This document shows positions 23,444-35,126 of a DNA stretch of 64,000 nucleotides, piece after piece (position 1 is the stretch's first letter; each line of letters opens with the position of its first letter). Position numbers and translations under genes: made by a program. This DNA comes from Planoprotostelium fungivorum (taxonomy: Eukaryota; Evosea; Variosea; Cavosteliida; Cavosteliaceae), in contig MDYQ01000207.1 in the NCBI GenBank assembly GCA_003024175.1, positions 186,001 to 250,000 of the forward strand, written 5' to 3'. Under the pieces are notes generated by a model. The model worked only from the letters and a program-made list of their open reading frames with translations, did not search any database and was not told the origin of the DNA.

Positions 23444-23612
23444 CACAGGTTCCTATGCAGAAGGTGAAAAGGTTGTTTTGAACCTGAGACAGTGATCATG
23501 GCATTCAGTGATGGTCACTTTTCTTCTCTGGTATTGATGGAGCGGTGGGGCCCGGTCGTAGTTTTGGCGGGAAATTGATTTTTCAAATGTTTCGAAACCA
23601 AAATTTTTAAAC

Positions 23613-24218
23613 ATGGAGGTGGAGAGGTGGTCGATCGAGCATTTGATTGATGAGATCCATCGGCGGCAGTTGCAGATGCCTGTCGATAAGAAATCCATGA
23701 TTACTCTACTCCAACTTGAGGACATTGAGTGAGACATCATATCGATCACAGAAGAAGACTCACCATCTGTAGACCGAAGCAATATCACAAGTGGACCACT
23801 GAATCGATCAAACGTGTTTTGAGGGAGAAGAAATGCTTAACCGAAGGGCATCGTAAAGAGCTGTTGAAGCGATTACAATCGATATGTACCCCACAGAAAC
23901 CAAAGACGGTGAGCTCATACTCTTTCAAATCATCTCAAATCAGCTGATTGAATGCAGCAGCAGAAGACGCCAAAGAGAACGAGAGACATTGAAAGAGGTG
24001 AAATTCGTTTCAATAAACGACCATCTGACCACACGAAAGAGGTTGCATCGTCTCCCTCATACAAGAGTGCCTCTACGACACCAATAGGATTGTCCAAATG
24101 CAAGGTGCAGAAGAAAAGAAAGACGAGGAAGGCAGTACTATCCACTGCCGTGGCCAAAAGACTTGGTGAAGACTTCGTCCTTCGTTTGACCAATACCTTT
24201 GGTGGTACATTGGAATAG
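23613..24218 (+). CDS. Basic protein with SAP-like helices
   Basis: Seen: an ATG at 23613 opens MEVERWSIEHLIDEIHRRQL; a first intron rejoins EDIE to PKQYHKWTTESIKRVLREKK. Two helix-turn-helix segments (HLIDEIHRRQLQMPVDKKS and SIKRVLREKKCLTEGHRKEL) have the spacing of SAP motifs, which bind AT-rich DNA or chromatin. A second intron (about 23911-23957) leads to a Lys/Arg-rich tail (KVQKKRKTRKAV) with probable nuclear localisation signals, ending TFGGTLE. Family not recognised; a nuclear DNA- or RNA-binding role is inference. It converges with the homeobox gene at 54 bp. Confidence 0.5.
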
Positions 24219-24271
24219 ACGTGTGTAGATGATCATCACAAAATGCATGCGACGACATCAACTGTACATGT

Positions 24272-24936
24272 CTATATTTTATCTCTCTGCCTTCTGTTTT
24301 GAAACCATATCTGTACAGTACGAGCGGTCGTGCTCATCTCTTCTGCGAGAAGTTGTCTCTTCTGCCAGTCTGGGTATCGATTCTGTTCGTACTCCCTCAT
24401 CAACTGCATCGTCTGATCCTTCGTGAAGAGACGACCTACGTCTTTGAGTCCCATCGCATTCGATGACGCAACCATCTCACCCGATCTCTGTTTGTAATGA
24501 CGAAAGAAGAAGACCTGGCCTCCCGTGTGATTCACTTGTGGAGTATGTGAATCGTGTTCGATCAGCATCTTGATGTCCATGTCGTGTTCCGTCGCGTTTG
24601 GTGGTTCAGTCAGACTTAGCGTATCACTATGGAAATCATTCGGGAAGGTAACGCTTCAGCCAGTCACAGACTCACATTTTCACAGGATTTTTCGTCTCCC
24701 CAGCTTTACTGTCAACAGCGTATACTTACAATTGATAGACGTCATCTGAGCTAGAGGCTTCTCGCGTCTCTTCTCGCAGCGATACTCTGCATCAAAACCA
24801 TGCGTCTCCACTGCAGTACCCACCGTGTGACAGGGTGATGTGTCACGCTCTTCCGTTTGGGGACTGGGAAATGGTGGTTCCCTCTCTGTGCGAGGCTGAG
24901 TCCTCGGATTTGCCTGAGTAACATCACGGCGTTCAA
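24272..24936 (-). CDS. Homeobox protein
   Basis: Seen: four exons from ATG 24936. The C-terminal homeodomain runs from about GRLFTKDQTMQLMREYEQN to the stop, with the recognition helix VQIWFQNRRQRDK (Trp, Phe, Asn, Arg all kept). Loop length fits a typical 60-residue, non-TALE homeodomain, and the protein ends right after it. Upstream is a Ser/Thr/charged region (REETREASSSDDVYQF). To keep the frame, an intron at 24709-24729 must be only 21 nt (GTAAGTATACGCTG to TTGACAG), with further introns of 37 and 49 nt. Known: homeodomains bind TAAT-like sites in promoters. Targets are unknown. Confidence 0.82.
24709..24729 (-). other. Putative 21-nt intron
   Basis: On the minus strand GTAAGTATACGCTGTTGACA ends with G as the acceptor AG. 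Removing it joins DVYQF to KAGETKNP in frame. The other frames across this point hit stops. Confidence 0.6.
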
Positions 24937-25270
24937 CAGAAAGGGAGTATTTTGTGAGTCGTACTCGATTTAAGTCGTATCGTGTTATCTCCTTGTCTGT
25001 TGATTTGTCCGTGGGGGTAGAACGTGGTGTTGTGCCGTAGAGGGAAGTTGTACCGTGCGAGCGAGGTCATACACATGCTGCCGTCATAGAGAACAGAGGA
25101 CTCTATAAATTGGAGTGGAGCTTGATCCATATATAGTGTGACGTGTGTGCCTAGGGAGGTGTAGAGGGAAACTTCAGTGAAAGAATAAAATCGGACGTTT
25201 CGGCGAAGGATTTTCAAAGGAAGATAAAAGAGCATTTTATTTTCTGCTTGGACCAAACAGCATCTGAGGA
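24937..25270. other. Divergent intergenic region, homeobox / SERF
   Basis: 334 bp between head-to-head genes. A CATATATAG stretch at about 25128 could be TATA-like. A long antisense frame through here (24933-25469, minus) overlaps SERF and is not supported. Confidence 0.35.
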
Positions 25271-25582
25271 ATGACTCGTGAGTTCTCTCTTCATTCGATG
25301 GAGTGTAATGGATGGAAAGGTGGTAACCAGAGGGACATCGATAGACAGCGTGCAGCCAAGAGACATGCAAATGACCCAAAGAAGGGTAAAGAAGACGGAG
25401 CATTCGCCTCGGTAAAGAGACAACAGAAGTGAGCACGAGATATTTGCATGAACTGATTCTAATGGTCATTGTGGTCTAGTGATGCAGACATTATGAGGGC
25501 GAAACAAGAAGCAAATAAGGCAAAGAAGGATGAAGAGGCGGCCGCTGCTCTCGCTGCGGCTCAAGCGCAGCATAAGAGATAA
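25271..25582 (+). CDS. SERF: SERF-family small EDRK-rich protein
   Basis: Seen: the first coding exon is only seven nt (ATGACTC). A 42-nt intron follows and the protein continues RGNQRDIDRQRAAKRHAND, giving the family signature MTRGNQRxxxRxxxxK. A second intron splits KRQQN from DADIMRAKQEANKAKKDEE, and it ends AQAQHKR at 72 residues. Known: SERF/4F5 proteins are short, highly charged and disordered, and modulate protein aggregation and RNA organelles. Length and composition are normal. It converges with GRIM-19, about 54 bp away. Confidence 0.9.
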
Positions 25583-25636
25583 AGATGTCCATATTAATAC
25601 ACGAAATCGAACGTTTAATGTCGTTGTCCTCTTTAT

Positions 25637-26204
25637 CTATACATCCTTTGCGGGATATGCTGGCACTGCGTCTCCTTGCTTGAGGTACTTTCTCTGGCCT
25701 CTGATGGAATCCTTCAATCCGTACTTGGATTGTTTCCACAGACCCCAGCTGTAAGAGTTCTCGGTATCAGTCTTCCATGACATGCTTCTGGGCATCTGAA
25801 ATGCATCTCAGCCTCTGCCGTGGACAATCGATCTTTCTGAAATGCATTCTTCTCACCCAACGGGTCTTGTATACGCTCTGACCGACAACCCAGCCTGGAA
25901 CATCCTTCATGATCTCGGCCTCCTCCGCGATCTCTTGTCTCTCCCACTTCAGGTAGTCTCGATCTTCGATGGCATATAGGGCGGGGAGAATGTTGAGGTG
26001 GAGACGTTTGCTCTCTTCCTTCAAGAGAGTCTCACGATGTCTGCCCTTCATCACTCTGTAAGTTCCGTAGCCGACGAGGGCAAATGTGGCGATGAAGAGG
26101 GTGAGGCCGCTGGGACCTCTGGTTGGTAGCCTTCTCGATAGTAGCTTCTTGAAATCACCATAGGGGTCCACTGACACAGGTCTGGGGGGTAGCTGGTCAG
26201 CCAT
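25637..26204 (-). CDS. NDUFA13: GRIM-19 / NDUFA13, mitochondrial complex I accessory subunit
   Basis: Seen: ATG at 26204 (MADQLPPRPVSVDPYGDFKK), a single membrane helix (GLTLFIATFALVGYGTYRVM), then the charged helix with RHRETLLKEESKRLHLNILP and RDYLKWERQEIAEEAEIM, then VPGWVVGQSVYKTRW. A 60-bp intron (about 25794-25855) joins a last exon encoding MPRSMSWKT ... SWGLWKQSKYGLKDSIRGQRKYL. Known: an essential supernumerary subunit of respiratory complex I in the inner mitochondrial membrane. The C-terminus is longer than the human protein. The 5' UTR side (about 26240) contains a CTCGTTGTAG copy. It is head to head with GOT1. Confidence 0.9.
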
Positions 26205-26326
26205 GGTGGTGTTCAGATGCTGATCTCGTGGTCGATGCCTCGTTGTAGTATTGGATGTTGTTTTCGATGAAAAAAAGATGATGTGCGACGCATTATAGAA
26301 TTTCGACCGAGGCAGCAAACAGAAGC
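26205..26326. promoter_or_regulatory. Short bidirectional promoter region, NDUFA13/GOT1
   Basis: Only 122 bp separate the two divergent start codons, so both promoters and 5' UTRs must fit here. A CTCGTTGTAG repeat core sits at about 26236-26245. No TATA element is clear. Confidence 0.45.
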
Positions 26327-26972
26327 ATGGCCTTGATAGACGATAACCAGAGTGAGCGTTAGCACTGTTGCATCATGTCTGAATGTATCACAGAGATCGG
26401 CGTACTGCTGACCGGCTTCGGTCTCTTTTTCACCTTCATCGGTGTTCTCTTGTTCTTTGATCGAGGCCTACTCGCTATTGGTAACGTGAGTTTCAATAAT
26501 CGATTATCATATGGTATCATTTAATTCACACTCGGTCAGCTGCTGTTCCTCTCTGGAGTGACACTGGTTATCGGCGTGAGAAAGACAGGTAGATTCTTCT
26601 TCCAACAACGGAAATTGAAGGGGACCATCTGTTTCTTGGGTGGTATCGCGATGGTCATCACGGGTTGGACGTTCATTGGAATGTGCATCGAGTGTTTCGG
26701 GTTCATCAATCTCTTCGGGTGAGTCCATCATCTATCCCATCATCTTTGTGTGCAACTCTTGTCTTCATATCAGCTGATGTCATTGAAGTGATTTCTTCCC
26801 CATCGTTCTCTCGTTCGCTAGACGATTGCCAATCATCGGGACGTTTCTGTCTCTGCCTTACATCGGACCAGTGAGTTCATCATGTCTACAAGATGATGTA
26901 ATGTAGATGTGACGCTCACACGTCCATCAGTTCATCGATCGCATCGTCAACGGAGGTAGCTTACCCATTTAA
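26327..26972 (+). CDS. GOT1: Vesicle transport protein GOT1
   Basis: Seen: MALIDDNQK, intron, then IGVLLTGFGLFFTFIGVLL, FFDRGLLAIGN, LLFLSGVTLVIGVRKTGRFF, CFLGGIAMVITGWTFIGM and DFFPIVLSFARRLPIIGTF. This gives four membrane helices with the family motif FFDxxLLAIGN. It ends NGGSLPI. Known: Got1/Sft2-type tetraspan proteins act in ER-to-Golgi and intra-Golgi vesicle transport. Four introns, all short; donors GTGAGT or GTGAGC. Length (about 140 residues) is normal. Confidence 0.92.
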
Positions 26973-27048
26973 ATTTCAAATCTTCAAGGTACACACAGAG
27001 AATAAGACAAGAACAAATGAGAGAATGAACGCGTACCTTCAAATTCCT

Positions 27049-29680
27049 TTACATCCCAAAATTGAGTCGAATGATCCCCTCATTTGTTGTCGTCCGGGCG
27101 AAATCCATGACAACCACTCCCACTGTCTTCGCCCGCGTTTCTCTCACGTACGTGTCCGTTCGTCCTAACAAATCCTCCGCAAAGGAGGCCGGTCCATCTT
27201 CTATGATATCCAGAGCGTTCACACGGTAAGCTGAGACGTAATTGAGGTGCAAGGTGTCCTCTATGTCCTTCGTATCTGAAAAGCTCTTGCGTACGGCTTC
27301 CCACCGATGCTCCACGGCCTCGCTTTCTTTCATCTCCGTGGAGCGTTGCTCCACGATTTTTCCGGGAAGTTTCACTCCGAGATTCAGATTGGAGGAGGAG
27401 AGGAGGACCACTCTTCCTCTGACGTCTCTGACGCGGACACCGTCGAGGGAGGTGAAAGGACAGAGACTGTGAGTGTCACGGTCGTCGTTTGAAATTTGAA
27501 ATCGACTCACGGCGGGAAATCTTTCAGAGCCGTTTGGAGGAGAGAGGTGAAACGTGAAGACGGTCCATCGGCCTCGTGCTCTTCTTCAATACGTAATAAA
27601 ACGAATTCTCGATGGAATTTCGATAAAAAATCTTTGATATCGAACAGGACGTGGTCCACCGTCGCTCTCTGGTACACCTGTCGACGTCAGAATTTTCCGA
27701 GAAGTTTCTCTCACCCCCTGATGATGGTACACGTACAGCTGTCCCTTCACTTCTCTCAAATTCACGTGGAGCATTCGAACGCCCTGCATCAACTGCTCCG
27801 CAGGTTTCATGGTCTGGCACTTTGCATCTTCTAGATAATGTCCTCCCAACAAGGAATAGCTCTCGTGTGTACCAGGTATAGACAGAGAAGTGACAAGAGC
27901 GTCGTCCTCTAAGAAAGACGTCCACGTGTTCGTCTCCACGTGTAAGTTTTCGGACGGGACAGATCGTATCTTCCACTGCTCCCAATCGCTGCCCTTCTTG
28001 ACCAATCGAATGGATCTATTTTGGGATGCACTTAGGAAAGATTTGGAGGCGGGATGGCTGAGAAGGTTTGTGCTGGAGAGCAGCCAACGAGACTTGGGAG
28101 TCACGTGACGACTGAGAACCAACTGAAGGTAATGAGACGAAAAAGTATGAAATGATATCAACTATTCAAAAAAGAATTTTTATTTTAATTTCAAAAGGTT
28201 TATGTTTTTGTGAAATGTAAGATAGAATGAATGGATCATATCTGATGAAATAGATCGAATCGATTTTGGGTGTGGGACGAAGGGTGAAAGAGACTCACTT
28301 GGTTGTCTTCCACCGAGAGATACTTTAGACTCTTCGGATGTCTAAAGTAATATTGAAGAGGTGCAGTCGTGACACCGTCTGGCCTGACGAACCCGTGAGT
28401 GAATACGTCCCAAGCTATTGCCTTCTCTTTTTCTTGCACTTGCTCGAATTGGATCTCGTCTGATTGTAGACCGATGTAGCTTCCACTCCACGACGTCAAT
28501 AGACCGGCTCCGATGAACGTCCTTCATCATCATCAGACGGATCGTGATGCACGATGGTGATGGATGGCTCACCCTTGATACTTTGGTAGAGGTTGTCTTG
28601 GTACAGGAATGAGATCAAACTTCTCCCATTCCCAAGAATTCGGTGACATCTTGACGTCCAATTGATTCTTATTCGCAGACACCCACCTGAATGATGTCAT
28701 CATCATCACATCGTGATCGTGATGGTGATGGTCAGCTCACCTCACAGAACTTGTGTGATAGATGTCCGTCTTCCCCTTCTCAGTCTTCAATTTCCACGTC
28801 GCACTGATGTGGGATGAAGTGTGAGTCAGTTTTCCCTCGAGGACATTGAGATAAGTGGCGGCAGCCGTGATGAGGTACACTTTCGTGAAGTCATCTGGCA
28901 CGGAGTAGACGTCGAAGACGGAATAGTCGTCTGATCCTTGCGTCTGGATCACATCTGAATGGGATGAGATGTGATGTGATTGGTTGAGATGGAAATCACC
29001 CGAACCACTGATGGTCAAGATGGAACCTGTAACTACGTGAGGAAAAATCAATACGGTAAATCATCACTTGTGTGGGCTCGAAACATGACACTCTTCAGGT
29101 ACTGACCTCTGTCCATGTCAACGCGATGAACATCAAGACGTCTCACTCTTGAAGAGGCTTCTTCTTTCGGAGGCCCAATTTCTGTATGGTGAACGAAGAG
29201 GCTGTCTTACCATCTTCGACCCCGAATAAGATGTTGTTCGTGGCACTGAGAGTTCTCCCGGTCGATTTTTGGACCAATTGCACACGATCGTCTGAATCAT
29301 GTCAACTCCATCGCTTCTCTTTCCTCGAATCACACCCATCTTCTCTAATGTCCATATCACATCTGAGCTCTGACTGAGCTGTGAGAGAGCTTCGCCTGAT
29401 TGCTTCAAACTGAGCCAACTTGCATATCCGCTTACAAACGAAGCTTCATTACTGTTGAGTTCGTATTGCTCCCATATGGATGGTAAACCTTCGCAGCGAT
29501 CGATGTAGACTGTACCATTGCTCGCAGCTGTGATGCAACTGCTGTTGCTCACTTTGATTCGAACATGATCGCTGAATGTGCTTTCGAAGGTGAGTTGCGG
29601 ATGTTCGGTCACTTGATTTAGACGTACCCGATACTCAGAGCTGGGGGTACAATGAGACAAATCAGGAGCAGCGGCAACAT
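27049..29680 (-). CDS. Secreted PI-PLC X-like protein with fascin-like modules
   Basis: Seen: ATG at 29680 with signal peptide MLPLLLICLIVPPAL. Then come repeated beta-trefoil/fascin-like segments (SCITAASNGTVYIDRCEG; TYLNVLEGKLTHTSS; GSYIGLQSDEIQFEQV; LKYLSVEDNQVSLF), followed by a PI-PLC X-type domain (LSIPGTHESYSLLGG; QLMQGVRMLHVNLRE; QLYVYHHQGV; KFHREFVLLRIEEE). Known: bacterial-type PI-PLC X enzymes cleave phosphatidylinositol using two His plus Asp/Arg. Here the first His (GTHES) and a His pair (YHHQ) are present, but the position usually Asp-x-Arg after the first His reads HVN, so activity is uncertain. Inference: extracellular, lipid- or glycan-binding. Junction phases suggest a 23-nt first intron (29612-29634). 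It is head to head with the GT69 gene. Confidence 0.72.
29612..29634 (-). other. Putative 23-nt intron
   Basis: On the minus strand the stretch GTATCGGGTACG ... AAATCAAG lies between the signal-peptide frame (VPPAL) and the frame of TEHPQLTFES. Removing these 23 nt joins both frames. Confidence 0.5.
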
Positions 29681-29986
29681 GAGCGACGATAATTACGTTA
29701 AAACGTCAAAAGCGGTATCGGTGTAGAGGAAGATCACATGTCATGGCATCTTCTTAAATTATAGTGTAGCTTCGCTCAGAAGTGCCGCCAAAGAGACAAA
29801 GGGATTGTGAGCGACCCTAGTCAAAGTCCATGTGTATTTAAGAAACCAACATCGTTAATCGACTGACTAATTTTGGCGCTTTGCCCTCAGAGAACAAGGT
29901 AAAGACTTCAGTAGATGATTCAAATTATTGGGTTACTAAAGTATCATCAGAACGTTTTTTAATCGGCACTACCATTTTGTAACACA
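29681..29986. other. Divergent intergenic region, PI-PLC-like / GT69
   Basis: 306 bp between head-to-head genes. AT-richer than its surroundings, with no clear motif or RNA gene. Confidence 0.35.
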
Positions 29987-31452
29987 ATGATACAACGCAA
30001 GACACCACTCACTATCTTCATGTCGATATGGGTCTTCTGTGTCATCTTCTTCATTCTCACCCGACAATCACCTCCAATGAAGACGACAGAAGAGAGTCCC
30101 CTTGGTGATCAAACGGATTCTAAGTCACCAGCAACGGTTCCATATACACACCCACCTACACCCACCTTCGCGCTACCATCACCATCGTTGGATGAACCAC
30201 TCAAGCCAACCAACGACGAGGTCACAGAGGCTACAGTCACAGAAGTTAAAGTCACAGAGGAGCACATCACACCTGCATCTAAATCACCGATGGCCGATCA
30301 GAGACATCCACCATTAGATGCATCGAAAGTCCATGATCAGAGAGCATCACTTCTCACGGGCGTATACGGGCGAGATCCTGGTGGTTTCGGCGGCTGTCCA
30401 GGTTTGGACGATCCATCACTGCAACGATATGCCCACCTCCAATCACTTCCACTCAACATCTTATTGGGCGCCAACACCTTCAATACCGAAGGAATCCTCC
30501 CCACTCAAATCAAAGCCATGACCGATCTCATCCTGTATCTCCACCGAAATGCATCATTCGGAGCCTCCATCCATGAGTCCGGGTCCAGCGATAAGACGGG
30601 AAGAGTTCTCACCGACGTCATGCGGCCTCTCTTTCAATCCATGGGAATGCCTAAAGAAGAGGTCTACATCACATCATCTCAACAAGGTCCAGATTGGAAC
30701 CGAGACAAAGATCAGAGGATCCCTCTTCTCGTGGACCTGAGGAACTTGGTCATCTCCCATCTCTGGAACACATCCGTCTCATACGATGTCCTCATCTTCT
30801 TCAACGATGTCTTCTACTGCGTCGATGACCTCCTCGAGCTCGTCCACCAACACGTCATCCAGTCTGCCGACATCACATGTGCCATGGACTGGCAGCACAC
30901 GACGAAATTTTACGACCTGTGGGTCGCACGTGACATCATGGGAGAGATGTTCTATCCATCGTCGGTCATGTGGGGCAACTCTGTGACTCACTTCCCCGAC
31001 CATCCTCTATCTAAGAGCCGCTACGAGCAGCGACTCCCCCTCCAAGTTTATTCTTGTTGGAACGGTGTTGTCGTCTTCTCAGCTCAGCCGTTTGTCAAGG
31101 AAGTCAGATTTCGAGTGCCAAACACGACCATAGGAGAGTGCAGGGAGTCCGAGGCCACTCGGGTGTGTAAAGGTGAAATCATCATCACGGACGCTTTAGA
31201 GGATGAATCTCATGTGACCCATCAGATTTTTGGAAGGTCGGTCGGGGCAAAGTCCAGGTTGTTCCTCGCGTCAACGTGGCCTATTACGAACACGCAGAAG
31301 GGTCTGTGAGGGGGAAGAAGAACCCAGAGAAGCCGGTTACGGATGATGAGTTGATCGATTGGAAGGGACCACCAGAGAAGGTCCGATGCATCGCAAAGAA
31401 CGGAGGGGACTACGCTTGGTATTCGGACGAGTTTACGAAAGACCATCTATAA
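29987..31452 (+). CDS. GT69-type (CAP59/CMT1-like) mannosyltransferase, type II membrane protein
   Basis: Seen: cytosolic MIQRKTPLT, one membrane anchor (IFMSIWVFCVIFFIL), a Thr/Pro-rich stem, then a catalytic domain with LNILLGANTFNTEGILP, DVLIFFNDVFYCVDDLLEL, CAMDWQ, and CWNGVVVF. One intron (31172-31224) joins RVCK to DFWKVGRGKVQVVPRVNVAYY, restoring the family's C-terminal motif and ending KDHL at 31452. Without the splice the frame ends early at 31309. Known: this family includes Cryptococcus capsule proteins CAP59 and CMT1 (alpha-1,3-mannosyltransferase) acting in the Golgi. It is common in fungi, which makes lateral transfer possible, but a single intron and local base use do not prove it. 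Confidence 0.82.
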
Positions 31453-32279
31453 AGACGATGATGTCGGTGAAGACATATGCAGATGGTATAAGGTGGTTTG
31501 TATCTAACCACACACATAGATCTCTCGTTCTTGTGTTCGAACAGGAGACCTGCTGAGATCAATGCTTCACCTCGGCTTCTCCACACGAAGAAGGAACCAG
31601 ATAATGCACAGATCTATCATTTTGTAACCCGCTTACCTGTCAAGTCCAAACGTAGTTTGTCACCTTGGTCAGTTTACATCGGACCTTTGCGTATACCACG
31701 TAGTCAAGGTGACGATCAGGGCAGGTAGCTGTTCATTTTTCGAGGGTACACAAACCAACAACATGCTGAGGTCGAGAGTTCACAACACCACAGAGGACCA
31801 CCTGGCCCGAAACAATTTTGTGGATAAGAGGAGGATCTTCTTTTACAAGGTAGACGGCAACGGCCGCATCACAATAGACAACTCAAAGACACACGCTCAG
31901 AGTTACAATCGACCATATGAGCCGACATACAACCGATGAGACTGAACTCTCATGTACAGAATAAAAAAAGAGCTTTCACGTACCTTCGTTTCATTTCGTC
32001 ACCAACTCATGCTGCCATCGAACGATCGGTGGCAGCATCAAGATGCTTGGTGCAAGGTCCTGTTTGGCTCAATCAATTTCGGACGTTCCTCCTCGGATGC
32101 TCCGCGTGTGAGCCACGTACAGGCAACGTGGGAGATCAGCGTAGATCCGATGATAGATCTACGTATGTGATATCGGTCGTTCCATATTAATACACATTCA
32201 TACGCGTATGTGTATCGATTAATACGATGGCTCCGTGTCAATTCGGTGTGTTTCTCTCATCCAGATTGAAACACGCTCG
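31453..32279 (+). other. Intergenic region with unresolved open frames
   Basis: Several overlapping open frames of 60-85 codons on both strands (for example 31498-31728 and 31709-31939) lack domains, and no splice chain joins them convincingly. This may be 3' UTR plus spacer or hold an unrecognised small gene. Confidence 0.3.
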
Positions 32280-32624
32280 ATGGGCGTGGCTGACTTGCTC
32301 GAGGCCAGATCTAATGGAGCTGTGGTTAGGCCGAATTCTCGATCGCAGGCGACCTCTCTACAGAAGTCCGACGCAGATTCTCATCACGACCGTGTGTCCC
32401 CGTCACAGTCTCGTGCAGCTCTTCTTCGACTCGCCTGCCCGATAGAACATCAGACGCAAGTAATTTGACCTCTGATCACACAAACGTTTCCAAAGCCAAG
32501 ATCATCATCATACAGAAACGAAGAGGGAGAGCACAGGATTCGAGTTGTTCAAGCACAGATACGGAAACAAGAACAACTTCAAGTCCTCATCATCTTGATG
32601 GACCGAAGCACAAAGTCAACGTGA
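32280..32624 (+). CDS. Small hypothetical protein, two exons
   Basis: Seen: from ATG 32280, MGVADLLEARSNGAVVR, a Ser-rich stretch, and ACPIEHQTQ. A 36-nt intron (32460-32495) joins a second exon encoding PRSSSYRNEEGEHRIRVVQA and IRKQEQLQVLIILMDRSTKST. The second exon has a heptad-like coiled coil. No known family. An upstream coding exon ending at CATCCAG (about 32263) is possible. The final AACGTGAGAGA could itself be a donor, so the 3' end is uncertain. Confidence 0.35.
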
Positions 32625-32725
32625 GAGAGGAAAATGTGATTTCCATCTGATGAGAGGCAGGAATTACGCTACAAGTTTCATCCATGTCAGTTCATGAAGA
32701 AGTATAGACGTGAGAACTAGACCAT

Positions 32726-33978
32726 TTATCTCTTTTTGTACCTACAAGGCTTGAGGACGTAGTTGACGTTGTTGTTCGGTCTTCTGTCTGATTTGATAAA
32801 GTCCAACAGAACGAACATTGTGTTCGTCTCATCCTACACATGAGTTAGACATTGTCATCAGAGTGTCCATCACCTTGTGCGTTGGGTTGAATCCCATCTT
32901 ACGCAGCTCTTCGACAAAGTTGGACACGTTTTCGATTCTCGATTTGACTTCGGCAATCTTTAGCTCGCCTCTGTTTGTCGTCAACATCATGGTCTGATGG
33001 CGATGACATGGTCACCCGATCTTCAGAACGCGATGAGCTTCACTGAGAAATTTGATGTAATCTGTTCCCATGAGAGAAAGAGAGAAGATGGCAATGTCCA
33101 CGGTCGAGTTCTTAAGAGGTACTTGTGCCATGTTGCATGCGGTGACTCGATCATTGACCGCTACGAGATCGAACGAGTGGACCTTGTGAGGGACACTGGC
33201 CGATAGCTTGGCTTCTCCACAGCCAAAGTCGGCGATGACTTTGTTCTTCGGACACAACTTGATGTATGAGATGAAGTAATCGACTGGATTTGATGGCCAT
33301 CTCTCGACTTGAGACGCGAAGCCAGAGTGGTACTGTCTCATCGGTCAACTCGTGTCGGAGGAGAGATCGATGATACATACGGCATGGAACAAGGAGGGAT
33401 CTTTCGAGAACATGTTGAAAGCGGTGCCACCCGTCGTGGTGTAGAGTTGTTCGTTGAGGATCCGAAACTTTCCTCCAGCCAATGAATCTTTCATCTTGTC
33501 GATCAGATCTTTCGCCTTCGATCCTTCTTGATGAGAAGGCGCTGGAACATCTTCTTCATCCTCCTCTTTCGGTGGTGAGGCAGGCTCTTCTGGTGGTGCG
33601 ATGGCATCGACCTTCTTCTTCTTCGCTGCCCTCTGTTTCTTCGATTCCTTCTTCTTTGTCGGTGTTGTTGGTGCTGGCGTTGGTGACTGTGCTGGTGTAG
33701 GCTCATCTGTAGATTTTCGCTTCTTATTCTGATTCTTCTGTTGGTTATTGTCTTTCTTTGGAGTGCTCTCCTTGGTCTTTGACTCTTTCGATTTTGTTTC
33801 TTTCGATTTTACCTCTTTGGGTTTGGTTTCTTTGGGTTTTGTCTCTTTATTCCTCGTCTCCTTCATTTCGATGATGGGTTCATCTTTGATGATTTTAGAA
33901 TCACACAAGCAACGACATCATATCTTCACCTCTGACTGCTGCATCTTCTCCCCAGTCGGGGACTTCAAATGAGTTCAT
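32726..33978 (-). CDS. RRP8: Ribosomal RNA-processing protein 8 (RRP8 methyltransferase)
   Basis: Seen: a first exon at 33978 encodes MNSFEVPDWGEDAAV, equivalent to the conserved RRP8 N-terminus. A long Lys/Glu/Pro/Thr-rich linker follows (KETKPKETKPKE), then KFRILNEQLYTTTGG, FHSGF-type YHSGFASQVERWPSNPVD, motif I IADFGCGEAKLS, VHSFDLVAVNDRV, and VDIAIFSLSLMGTDYIKFL. It ends VNYVLKPCRYKKR. Known: nucleolar SAM-dependent enzyme that makes m1A in 25S/28S rRNA. All core motifs are intact. The first splice is phase 1 with a 47-nt intron (about 33883-33929). Confidence 0.93.
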
Positions 33979-34121
33979 CGAGATGTGATGATGATCGGAA
34001 AGAATCACGATATTCCGAGGAATCACACAATCTACAGCGGACCATTTCTTACATTTTACATATCCAACGCAGCATCCACACCAATAAAAAAGAACGACAG
34101 AATGTCTGTATTTATCTACAT

Positions 34122-35126
<1,005 letters not shown>

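Noticed and set aside
24933-25469. 178-codon minus-strand frame
   Set aside because: It runs antisense through SERF, which has a clear family match and good splice sites.
29987-31309. GT69 gene ending at the in-frame stop at 31309
   Set aside because: A 53-nt intron at 31172-31224 restores the conserved C-terminal motif VVPRVNVAYY and a longer product.
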